Made by a program: the position numbers and the translations under genes
From: Jilunia laotingensis
Lineage (GTDB): Bacteria > Bacteroidota > Bacteroidia > Bacteroidales > Bacteroidaceae
Direction of reading: 5' to 3'
Assembly: GCF_014385165.1 (NCBI RefSeq)
Contig: NZ_JACRTF010000001.1
Location: 1,054,001 to 1,118,000 of the forward strand
DNA: 64,000 nt
The notes under the pieces: model-generated
What the model was told of the DNA's origin: nothing
What the model saw: the letters and a program-made list of their open reading frames with translations, nothing else
Database searches by the model: none
Shown: positions 23,900 through 32,196 of the stretch, in pieces
Layout of the letters: each line of letters opens with the position of its first letter
How positions within the stretch are numbered: the first letter of the stretch is position 1

Positions 23900-24990
23900 A
23901 TACTATTCTTGAATAGGATTTTTCTAAAAAATCTCTCTTTCACATTTTCTGTCTGCAAGTGAGCAATGGCATCTCTTTTTCTATCATTCTCTACAATATA
24001 AAATAGAGAATCAGCCATTTGTTTAAAATAGAATGCCTGTTTGATGTCGGAATCAGAAACAGCCATGTCGGACAAACAAGAATATGCTTCCGAACGAACC
24101 AACAAATCATCATCCTTCAAACAAACATCCAAATACTTTTCCGCTTCTTGTTTCCGTCCCATCATTTGGTACAAGTGCCCCAAAGACAAATAATGACGTA
24201 TTTTCTTTGAATCATTAGGTTCCTTTGCCAAAACTTTCAGGAACAACCGCTCCGCTTCCTCATATTGTTTTTGATAACTATATACGAGCCCGAGCAGTTT
24301 ATCGGCTGAAACGGTTAATCTAACCGGATTCGTATCAAAAAAAGAAAGACTACGATCCACACATTTTTTGACACTATCCATCTGTTGCATCAGAAAGAAG
24401 GTATTACCCATTGTTTGGTAAGCATACGCTACATTCAGAGTATCTTTTGCTTCATAATAATATCGGATAGCTTCCTGTGAACAATGAATTGCCTCAGTAT
24501 AGAGTGATTGATTTTGGTTCAATATAGCTATATTTCCATGTAACAATCCCAACATTTTATATTCTCCAGCTTCTTTCAGTGCATTTTGGGCTTCCAGATA
24601 GATTTTCATAGCACGTATATCTTCATCACACATTTGCATGACACGTCCATAATAATACATGGATTTCCCATAACGCGAAGGATCGTCATAATCCTTAAAA
24701 TAATTCACAGAATATATGATCGAAGAATCGGATGACAAGTCTTGATAATTTTTGTCACGGGCTTGAGTCAGTAACAAATAATAACGGGCAAGAGATTCCT
24801 CGGACATTTTTTCCGGCTCGGTCACTGACTCAAGAAGCTGCAATGCACTATCGGGATGTGCCTCCATACATCCTTCCACACGGTCGAGAAGAGAATCCAT
24901 TGACTTGGGAGTGAATTGACAAGAAGTCACCACACCTGATAAGAGGATAGTAAATAGAAGTGACTGTATAGTAAGATTCAAGTGCTTCAT
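23896..24990 (-). pseudogene. N-terminal TPR half of split membrane regulator
   Basis: 364 codons with a lipoprotein-type signal (LLSGVVTSCQ) and a typical start (MDSLLDRVEGCMEAHPDSALQLLESV, then LARYYLLLTQARDKNYQDLSSDSSI). Several TPR repeats follow up to about residue 340. The natural continuation after QTENVKERF should be a basic segment, membrane helix, coiled coil and HTH. Instead the frame ends nine residues later in element DNA. The missing continuation is at 2534-3352. Such regulators are cell-envelope proteins in Bacteroides whose ligands are unknown. Confidence 0.82.
23919..23932 (+). repeat. Right attachment site of the mobile element (attR)
   Basis: TTTTTCTAAAAAAT, matching 3334-3347 at 12 of 14 positions. 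Joining the two flanks here restores the reading frame of the interrupted TPR regulator. Confidence 0.65.
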
Positions 24991-25194
24991 ATGACAATAG
25001 CCGGTTAATGACGCTGTAAAAATACCAATAAATACAATTAGTTTCCAATCAACAACTACTTTTTATGTAGATACCGACAAAAAGACTTTATTAGTAAACG
25101 AAAGACAGAGAAAAGGAAGAAAGAGAATAAATATCAATGGCTGTCCGAAAAATCAACCTTAGTTGACAAATTAAATCAAAGGATAAAGACAACA

Positions 25195-25286
25195 AACATC
25201 CCCATGTATTTGAGAAGAACACCCGGATGTTTTATGCTACAACATCCGGATGTTATTAAGTAAAACATCCGGGTGTTATTACTATT
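25195..25286. repeat. Array of four 14-bp palindromes at 23-bp period
   Basis: Units start at 25195, 25218, 25241 and 25264. The consensus is AACATCCGGATGTT followed by a 9-nt variable A+T-rich spacer. The four palindromes read AACATCCCCATGTA, AACACCCGGATGTT, AACATCCGGATGTT and AACATCCGGGTGTT. The same arrangement recurs at 44785-44876. Confidence 0.85.
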
Positions 25287-25391
25287 AAACTAGGAGAAAG
25301 CGGAGGTAAAGTACCGAAAAACAATCGGTTAGAAGGGCATTCCTTGCATTCTGAAAAGCCATAGCTATTTGTTGTTTTATTAAAATAAAAG

Positions 25392-25424
25392 AAGCCCCCT
25401 TTCAGAGATTCTGAAAAGGAGCTT
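25392..25424 (-). terminator. Terminator of the sulfatase operon
   Basis: AAGCCCCCTTTCAGA pairs with TTCTGAAAAGGAGCTTT (a few mismatches). On the minus strand a T-rich tail follows, which fits termination 40 bases after the last sulfatase gene. Confidence 0.7.
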
Positions 25425-25461
25425 TCTTTGCTGATTTTTAAACTTATGTATTCCCTAAAGA

Positions 25462-27159
25462 CTACTTTTTGGCTTTATTCTGTCCGGGATAAGGCTCAAC
25501 CATACAACGTTTTGCCCATGCTTCATATCCTTTCACCATTTCGGCTACTTTCTCGGGGTATTTGGCAGCCAAGTTATGGCGTTCGCTACGGTCTTCGTTC
25601 AGATTATAAAGTTCCCAAGCAGCTTTTTCGCCCGGACGAACCAGCTTCCAACCGTCATTGGACAGGAAAGCACGTTCATTGAAGTGTTCGAAGCCGATAT
25701 ATTCGTGTCCTTCACGATGTCCGGTCGTGAAGATAGGAATCAAGCTCTTGCCTTCCATCGGAATGATGTCATGACCGCGATATTTAGTAGGATATTCAGC
25801 ATCCGCCAAGTCAAGACAAGTTGCCATGATGTCCATGACGTGACCGATCTCGTGCGTGAAGCCACCTACATTCTTTTTAATTCCGGATGGCCAATGGGCA
25901 ATCATCGGGGTACAGATACCGCCTTCATATGATTTGGCTTTCCAGTAACGGAACGGAGTGTTGGCAACATTGGCCCAACGTGCGCCCAAAGAAGCATAGG
26001 TGGTTTCCGGACCAGGCATCACTTCCTTGTTCTTCGGATAAACCATTACTTCACCCTTGCGTGTCAAGTCGGGACGGTCGTTCTCTCCCGGTGAATAATT
26101 CTGACATTCTTCATTGCTGCAACCATTGTCGGACATGAAGATGATAAAAGTATTGTCAAGCTGTCCGGTCTTCTCCAAAGCATCGATGACCTGACCGATA
26201 CCTTGATCCATGCGGTCGATCATGGCAGCATGAACAGCCATGGCGCGTGCATCCCATTCGGCATCTTTATTATCTTCCCATTTGTCATGGAACTGACGGT
26301 CGGACAGGAAGTCTTTCTGATCACCGAACAGGCCCATCTCCTGTTGGCGTTTGTAACGTGCATCGCGGATGGGTTCCCAACCTACTTTATAAGTATCTTT
26401 GTATTTCTCGATATCTTCGGGCAGTGCATGGAGCGGCCAGTGAGGAGAGGTATAGGCCAGATACATGAAGAAAGGTTTATCATCTTCAGCATACTGGGTA
26501 ATTTCTGCGGCAGCACGGTCGGAAAGAGCCTGAGTAATGTAATAGCCTTCGGGTACTTCCTTGATAGGCACTTCACCTTCCACCAGACTGAACGGGTCGA
26601 AATAATCGACTACACCGTAGATGGTTCCGTAGTGGGTGTCGAATCCCCGATTAACAGGATAGTTGCAGAGATCGGAGAACTTTTCATGATACACATGATG
26701 AGCCAGCCATTCGCGTTGGTCGTCGCGCAAGGGAGTTTCGGCAATGTGCCATTTACCGACCATGCTCGTCGTATAGCCTGATTCCTTGAGAACTTCTGCA
26801 ATGGTAACGGCATCGCGTGAAAGCGTACCGCGGTACCCCGGCAGATGATCGTCAAACGTCATACGCCCGATACCTGCCTGATGCTGATACAATCCGGTCA
26901 GCAAAGAAGCGCGCGTAGGGCAACTACGGCTTGTATTGTAGAAATGATTGAAACGTACGCCTTCCTGGGCAAGCCTGTCCAGATTGGGTGTATGGATTTC
27001 ACCTCCATAACAGCCGAGGTCAGAATAACCGAGGTCATCTGCAAGAATTACTAAGATATTAGGCCGCTTGTCGGTCTTCTTACCTTTGGCTTTTACACCA
27101 GTCGTACCGGCTGCCATCAGCACTGCCGGTAAAAGGATTAATTTAGAATTCATAGACAT
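25462..27159 (-). CDS. S1-family sulfatase, serine type
   Basis: A 565-aa secreted sulfatase with a signal peptide of about 22 residues. The metal-binding start is PNILVILADDLGYSDLGCYGG. The maturation motif S79-C-P-T-R83 has serine at the position converted to formylglycine, so it needs an anaerobic sulfatase-maturating enzyme. VGKWHIAE and FIIFMSDNGCS supply further active-site residues. It is full length for arylsulfatase A-like enzymes. It lies 18 bases downstream of a second sulfatase and is the last gene of the operon with the glutaminase-like gene. The substrate cannot be read from the sequence. Confidence 0.9.
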   Translation of the reverse strand: MSMNSKLILLPAVLMAAGTTGVKAKGKKTDKRPNILVILADDLGYSDLGCYGGEIHTPNLDRLAQEGVRFNHFYNTSRSCPTRASLLTGLYQHQAGIGRMTFDDHLPGYRGTLSRDAVTIAEVLKESGYTTSMVGKWHIAETPLRDDQREWLAHHVYHEKFSDLCNYPVNRGFDTHYGTIYGVVDYFDPFSLVEGEVPIKEVPEGYYITQALSDRAAAEITQYAEDDKPFFMYLAYTSPHWPLHALPEDIEKYKDTYKVGWEPIRDARYKRQQEMGLFGDQKDFLSDRQFHDKWEDNKDAEWDARAMAVHAAMIDRMDQGIGQVIDALEKTGQLDNTFIIFMSDNGCSNEECQNYSPGENDRPDLTRKGEVMVYPKNKEVMPGPETTYASLGARWANVANTPFRYWKAKSYEGGICTPMIAHWPSGIKKNVGGFTHEIGHVMDIMATCLDLADAEYPTKYRGHDIIPMEGKSLIPIFTTGHREGHEYIGFEHFNERAFLSNDGWKLVRPGEKAAWELYNLNEDRSERHNLAAKYPEKVAEMVKGYEAWAKRCMVEPYPGQNKAKK

Positions 27160-27177
27160 TAGGTATTAATGAATAAT

Positions 27178-28758
27178 TTATTTGTGTTTCGGATATACTT
27201 GATGCGAATCGGCCCACTTGTTCCATTCGGCAACCAGTTGCTTGAGTATCTTCGGACGTTCGAGAGCCATGTTTACGTGTTCCGTACGGTCGGCTGTCAA
27301 GTCGTAGAGTTCCCATTTGTTTGAATCCTGGTCTTTCACCGCTTTCCAGTTCTCCCACCACACGGCACAGTTGTCGAAATGCTCGCTGAATATATAATCA
27401 TGGATCACGGCATCGGGCTGTTCGATGGTAGGAAGGAGCGTCTTTCCTTCAAGCGGAAAAATGGTATTCCCTTGATACGTCTCGGGATAAGTGGCATGAG
27501 CCGCATCGATAAACGTTGCCATAAGGTCGGGTAGGAAGATGCGGTTATGGCGGATTTCTCCACCATACTGCGCATATCTGGCAGGCCAGGAAACGATGAA
27601 CGGGGCCGCTGTTCCACCCTCATAGGCTCTCACTTTGTATTTGCGGTAGGGCGTATTGCTTACTTGTGCCCAAGGAAGCCCGTAAGAGGGTTTATCCGAT
27701 GAAGAGGGATCATTGATCATGTCTACCCCTCCGGAACCTTTTTCGACATGGGGTTCGGCACAGGCTCCATTGTCTGAAAGGAAGACTATGATCGTGTTGT
27801 CCATCTCGCCTTTCTCTTCCAGATGTTTCATCAAACGACCGATATTATAGTCCATGCAATGCACCTGTGCGGCATAAACCGCCATTTTCATGTCCATATC
27901 ATTCTTCTCCTGTTCAGTCAGTTCGTCCCAAGTTCTGGCTTCCCATTGTGCAAGCCGCCATTTCGGGTCGACCAGTCCCATCTTGACCATTCGCTTCAAA
28001 CGAGCTTCGCGAACAGCACGCCACCCTTTCTTATATTTCCCCAGAAATTTATCGATATCTTCCTGCTTTGCCTGCAAGGGCCAGTGGGGAGCATTGTAAG
28101 ACAAAAAGAGGAAATACGGGGCACCGTCTGCCGGACGATCATCTATGAATCCAATAGCACGGTCGGTGAATGCGTCCGTACTGTAATACGGTTGTTCAGG
28201 AGCCGGAAGGCGGGTGTTATCTTCTGTCAGTCCGCGTCCGCCTTCGGGACGCAGATAGCTACAGGCACCTGCCAAGATGCCGTAGAAATGATCGAAGCCA
28301 CGTTGCAACGGCCATTTCTCTTGTCCATGCATGCCGAGGTGCCATTTACCAGACAGGTAGGTATGATAGCCCGCCTCCCTGAGAACCTCGCCCATTGTGA
28401 CACAATTATGGTTAAGATAGCCTTTATAGCCGGGCGTACCCCAGTCATCGGGTCCCCACGGTGTTTCGGTCATTGCTCCGATCCCTGTTTGATGAGGATA
28501 TAAGCCGGTGATCATACTTGCCCGCGAGGGGCAAGAACGACCGGCATTATAAAATTGCGTATAACGCAGTCCTTGTTTGGCTAACTCATCCAGATGGGGG
28601 GTCGGGATTTCTCCACCGTAACAACCCAAATCCGAATATCCCAAGTCATCAGCAACAATCAAGATGATATTGGGCTGTTTCGTTTGCTGAGCGATACAGT
28701 TCAGAGAAATCAGGGGCAATGCCGCGCTTACTAACCATTTATTTGCATCCATAAGCAT
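27178..28758 (-). CDS. S1-family sulfatase, serine type
   Basis: A 526-aa secreted sulfatase (signal about 1-24). It has PNIILIVADDLGYSDLGCYGGEIPTPHLDEL, the serine-type motif S75-C-P-S-R79, SGKWHLGMHG and IIVFLSDNGACAE. It is closely related to the neighbouring sulfatase, and the pair probably arose by duplication. The two presumably remove sulfate from related positions of one glycan. The glutaminase-like gene ends 14 bases upstream, so all three are likely co-transcribed. Confidence 0.9.
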   Translation of the reverse strand: MLMDANKWLVSAALPLISLNCIAQQTKQPNIILIVADDLGYSDLGCYGGEIPTPHLDELAKQGLRYTQFYNAGRSCPSRASMITGLYPHQTGIGAMTETPWGPDDWGTPGYKGYLNHNCVTMGEVLREAGYHTYLSGKWHLGMHGQEKWPLQRGFDHFYGILAGACSYLRPEGGRGLTEDNTRLPAPEQPYYSTDAFTDRAIGFIDDRPADGAPYFLFLSYNAPHWPLQAKQEDIDKFLGKYKKGWRAVREARLKRMVKMGLVDPKWRLAQWEARTWDELTEQEKNDMDMKMAVYAAQVHCMDYNIGRLMKHLEEKGEMDNTIIVFLSDNGACAEPHVEKGSGGVDMINDPSSSDKPSYGLPWAQVSNTPYRKYKVRAYEGGTAAPFIVSWPARYAQYGGEIRHNRIFLPDLMATFIDAAHATYPETYQGNTIFPLEGKTLLPTIEQPDAVIHDYIFSEHFDNCAVWWENWKAVKDQDSNKWELYDLTADRTEHVNMALERPKILKQLVAEWNKWADSHQVYPKHK

Positions 28759-28772
28759 TAAAAAAAAGTATC

Positions 28773-31283
28773 TTATTTCTTATGCATCTTATTCATCAAC
28801 ACTTGCATCCAGTATCCTCCAACGACAGAACGGGCTTTGAAGCCTACGAACTTACCGCTATCGGTATGATGCCAGTCACTGAGTGGTACACGAGTTACCG
28901 TTTCATTGGCGTATTTATAGATAGGAGAGATAAACTTCCCAAACGTAGCTTTATCGGGCGAAAGTGCTGCCGACCACATGATCCAGTCGGACTTAGTGTA
29001 CTCTTTACGCGAATCCAAAGGCAAACCGTAAGGATTCTGTTTCGTAAGATAATAAGCTACTTCTTTAGAAATAACGTCATTAGGGAAGAGATTCAGATTC
29101 CACATCTTATCCCAAATGATATTGTACTTCTGGCTCCAGGTATCTTTGCGGTCGAATGCGAGACGATAGTGATCACCTTCATTCGCCATCTGCTCCCATT
29201 TGACTGCCATCTTTTTAGCGATGGCCCCGTACTTGTCGGCCACTTCATCGAGTCCCAGCATACGAGCCATCTCGCTATAACCGGCTACACCCATGATGGC
29301 TTTGATGGACAAGTTGGCATTGTGCGCCCAATGTCCGGCAAAATCATCGGTACAAAGTTGGTTTTCGGGATCTTGCCCGTATTCTGCGAGATAGTCTGTC
29401 CAGATGGTCAAGATATCCCAGTACTTCTTGGCATAATCGGCATTGCCTTCAATCTTTGAAATAGCAGCGGCAAGAACTACCATGTTACCACTCTCTTCTA
29501 TCGGCATGTCGCCTCCGTATACCTGCCCGTTAGCGATGGGATAGGTACCCAAGTCGTGTGCGGCAAAAGGTTTGTTCCAACGTCCGCTTGCACTGTATTC
29601 GAAGATACTGGTCATCATCGCCTTCTGCAAATCGGGGTTGTAAACCAAGAACAGAGGAGCAGAAGGATAAGTCAGGTCGACGGTATTGATGCAACCGTTA
29701 CTATTATTTTCTTTGGAGAAGAACAGCAGGTTACCTTCTTTATCCGTAAATAGCTTGTGAGCTGAGATGACCTGGCGATAAGCCAATGCACAAAGTTCGG
29801 CATATTCCTTGCCTCCGGCTTTTTCGGCATCGTTCATCAGCATCTCGTCATAATCACGGCAACGTTCCATAACGGCATTGTAGTTCTCCTTTGCCTTTTC
29901 GAAAGCATCGAAAATGGTCACTTTACCGTCATGTTTCCAATATGCCATCCGCTTTTCGTACATGTACTCAATAGAATAGATGTCGTCATAACCGATCATT
30001 ACATATCCGCTTTTGCCTTCCTTGGAAACGGCTCCCAAATCATGGGCATATGCCATAGCAGGCATATCGGTAACCTGACGGGTAATCCATTTGGTTTGCG
30101 GGGTCAACAGATCGCCCTCATTAATAAACGACTCCTTCATCCCATAATAATCGCCTAAGCTGAGAGAACGGTCGGTAGAATTTCCGCTAGCCAGATACGC
30201 ATACCCCCAGTCTATACAGATACCATCGCCTTTGCGATCGCAAATGGGCTGATCGATAGTTCCTGCTTCCACATAACTTAAGCCGTTGCGAGTAAATGAA
30301 CGGGCAATGGTAGGTTGTGTCTGTTCATTCAGGGCAAGTTCGGGGGTAGCTTCCAGATAGAACTGCACATCATGCTGTTTCTTATCCATCGGACGTACCT
30401 GATAAGAGATGTAGTTGATCGGAGTGGACATCAAATCGAGATCGTCCATTAGTTGCGGTGCGGTGAACACGACATCCAGTTCCACCGGGCCACATGAGAA
30501 TGTATAATAAGTTTGTGTCGGGAGTACGCTTACGTTTTTCTGAATAGCCTCAGTTGTAAAACTGGCTGTTTGTTTCTTTTCACGGTAAATACCAAAATCA
30601 AGATATGCGCCTCCGGTTGTGTTGTGACAGTGTGCGGCAATTACATTTTTTCCATTACGTAGTTTCTTTTTAGCTGTTTCCGTAAGTTGCAGTTGTACAT
30701 CATTATTCCAGCTATAATCTGTGCCTACCAGTTTTTCACCATTTAAATAAAGTTCAAATACGTCGTCGTGTGAATAAATCAAATATATATTATCGTCTGC
30801 ATCAAGGTTGTCCATATTAAAGGCACGCCGTACCCAAATATCGTCATCTCTCCACTCTGTGTGGATACGTGGCATATCGCGCGTACCGAATGCGGCTTTT
30901 CCACGTTTCCAGCTGCTATCGTCAAATTCCATTTCCGTCCATCCCTGTGAAGGCGTCTGCCGGGTAAATGCTCCTTCCCATACTTCTACATCCGTCATGG
31001 GAGCAATAGGTTGGAGGTTTTGCTTGTCTTTTCCCATAAAGCGATATACTTTGCCATCGACGCGCAAGGCGCCAACCAAAGGTTTACTCGCATTCGTCCA
31101 GTGTTTCGTACTGCCTTCAGTAAGCTTGTCATAAGGTGACCAAATTGACAAATAAGGGTCTGCCATCACCAAAGGTACGGATGGGGCTCTTAAAGCAACC
31201 TCTTTTACCGGTTTAAACAAATCGGAAGCCTGCGCATTGCACAGTAAACTCACCGACAAAGCCATTGTAAGTAGTTTCTTCAT
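28773..31283 (-). CDS. Glutaminase-like protein (DUF4964/DUF5127/DUF4965/DUF1793)
   Basis: An 836-aa exported protein (signal about 1-19). The N-terminal DUF4964-like part is APSVPLVMADPYLSIWSPYDKLTEGSTKHW. A galactose-binding-like insert (about 90-235: FDDSSWKRGKAAFG, WVRRAFNMDN, VFELYLNGEKL) follows. Next come the DUF5127 region and the (alpha/alpha) barrel DUF4965/DUF1793 part (YSASGRWNKPFAAHDLGTYP, DDFAGHWAHNANLSIKAIMGVAGY). The family is annotated glutaminase after fungal GtaA. In Bacteroides, its presence in an operon with sulfatases suggests action on glycans rather than glutamine. That is inference. It is the first gene of the operon. Confidence 0.85.
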   Translation of the reverse strand: MKKLLTMALSVSLLCNAQASDLFKPVKEVALRAPSVPLVMADPYLSIWSPYDKLTEGSTKHWTNASKPLVGALRVDGKVYRFMGKDKQNLQPIAPMTDVEVWEGAFTRQTPSQGWTEMEFDDSSWKRGKAAFGTRDMPRIHTEWRDDDIWVRRAFNMDNLDADDNIYLIYSHDDVFELYLNGEKLVGTDYSWNNDVQLQLTETAKKKLRNGKNVIAAHCHNTTGGAYLDFGIYREKKQTASFTTEAIQKNVSVLPTQTYYTFSCGPVELDVVFTAPQLMDDLDLMSTPINYISYQVRPMDKKQHDVQFYLEATPELALNEQTQPTIARSFTRNGLSYVEAGTIDQPICDRKGDGICIDWGYAYLASGNSTDRSLSLGDYYGMKESFINEGDLLTPQTKWITRQVTDMPAMAYAHDLGAVSKEGKSGYVMIGYDDIYSIEYMYEKRMAYWKHDGKVTIFDAFEKAKENYNAVMERCRDYDEMLMNDAEKAGGKEYAELCALAYRQVISAHKLFTDKEGNLLFFSKENNSNGCINTVDLTYPSAPLFLVYNPDLQKAMMTSIFEYSASGRWNKPFAAHDLGTYPIANGQVYGGDMPIEESGNMVVLAAAISKIEGNADYAKKYWDILTIWTDYLAEYGQDPENQLCTDDFAGHWAHNANLSIKAIMGVAGYSEMARMLGLDEVADKYGAIAKKMAVKWEQMANEGDHYRLAFDRKDTWSQKYNIIWDKMWNLNLFPNDVISKEVAYYLTKQNPYGLPLDSRKEYTKSDWIMWSAALSPDKATFGKFISPIYKYANETVTRVPLSDWHHTDSGKFVGFKARSVVGGYWMQVLMNKMHKK

Positions 31284-32196
31284 GATTTTAAAAGTTAATA
31301 TTCGATATAATACTGCTCATCAGTGTTTTTAATAATCCTGCAAACAATCTTGATTTTACCTTAAAACAAAAAACCAATACCGTCACCCACTGCGGTGACA
31401 ATCCTTTTACCTAACCAATAATCAATTCACTTGTCTAATCATAAAACTGACATGCCCCGGGAAATGAAAGGCATCTTTCAAATGGAAAGAACATTTATAT
31501 TTATATAAAATGAGATATTTCCCATAGCATGTATTTTTAAGACAAAGGCAAATTAAGCCGTATCTTTCGAGCTTTCACAAAAAAAGATGTTCAATAAATA
31601 ACAAATACTACTCTTTAATCTTATCAAAATGGCTAAAACACGATATTGATCTGTTTTTTCTATTTTATGAATAGATTTTTTTAAAGGCTGGCCAATTCTT
31701 CTTTCATCCTCCTTACGGTGATATTTTGCATATCTCAAATTAAAAGACACCATCCTGCCCTATCTCTAACATTCATTTGGCGAATGCCCATAACTCTCTC
31801 TGCGAATTCACTGAAAGAAGACACACTGACCTGCCTTTTGCAACAGTATTATAAGATAATATTTTACACAAAGTACTTCCAAGAGACACAGATATTTTCC
31901 CACACCGGGGAACACCTTGGAGATCACCGATGAAGAGGGTCTTGCTCACCGATGAAGGAGGGGTTCCTCACCGATGAGGAGGTCCTTGATCACCGAGGTA
32001 AAACCCACATCATTAGAAACTGGTTATCAATAGTTTAGAATTTTGTTTTTTGCGACATCAGCCTATTAGGAACAATTATCCGGCAAGCTACACCTTAAGC
32101 AGAAAAATCAACATGCAATCCATTGGTTAGATTATCCTCCAACCAAACAAATGATTCGACCTCTACCGACAAAGGTGCATCCCCGATGAAGACATA
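31284..32196. other. Long intergenic region upstream of sulfatase operon
   Basis: 913 bases between the regulator stop and the glutaminase-like start, both on the minus strand. It contains the palindrome GTCACC-6-GGTGAC (31382-31399) about 100 bases before the operon start. It also contains the 22-bp phased array at 31902-32006. Short ORFs within it look spurious. The promoter of the operon should lie in this region. Confidence 0.6.
31902..32006. repeat. Array of five units at 22-bp period (TCACCGATGA family)
   Basis: Units start at 31902, 31924, 31946, 31968 and 31990. The middle three begin TCACCGATGA[AG]G. The first is degenerate (ACACCGGGGA), and the last reads TCACCGAGGTAAAA. The 10-12 nt after each core are G-rich and variable. 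The same family recurs inverted at 63937-64000. Confidence 0.85.

Larger units (their letters stand above)
3348..23918. mobile_element. Integrated composite mobilizable element (about 20.6 kb)
   Basis: The element is bounded by the imperfect 14-bp repeats and interrupts a TPR regulator gene. A tyrosine integrase lies 260 bp inside the left end. The element carries replication genes, two different relaxase modules, HTH regulators, arsenic-resistance remnants, an ISAon1-like and an IS110-family insertion, and a second, truncated integrase. There is no conjugation (tra) machinery, so transfer would need a helper. Base composition differs between blocks: about 5.5-9.4 kb is richer in G+C than 10-24 kb, which supports a mosaic origin. 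Whether it can still excise is unknown. Confidence 0.8.
24991..25461. other. Intergenic region upstream of TPR regulator
   Basis: 471 non-coding bases between the sulfatase operon end and the TPR gene start, both on the minus strand. It holds the phased palindrome array at 25195-25286 and the sulfatase operon terminator at 25392-25424. No gene seen. Confidence 0.6.

Noticed and set aside
25195..25286. CRISPR-like array
   Set aside because: Spacers are only 9 nt, the repeats are palindromes of 14 bp, and no cas genes are near. The same holds for 31902-32006 and 44785-44876.
31553..31753. 66-codon ORF in the gap upstream of the sulfatase operon
   Set aside because: Low-complexity A+T-driven ORF with no family features.
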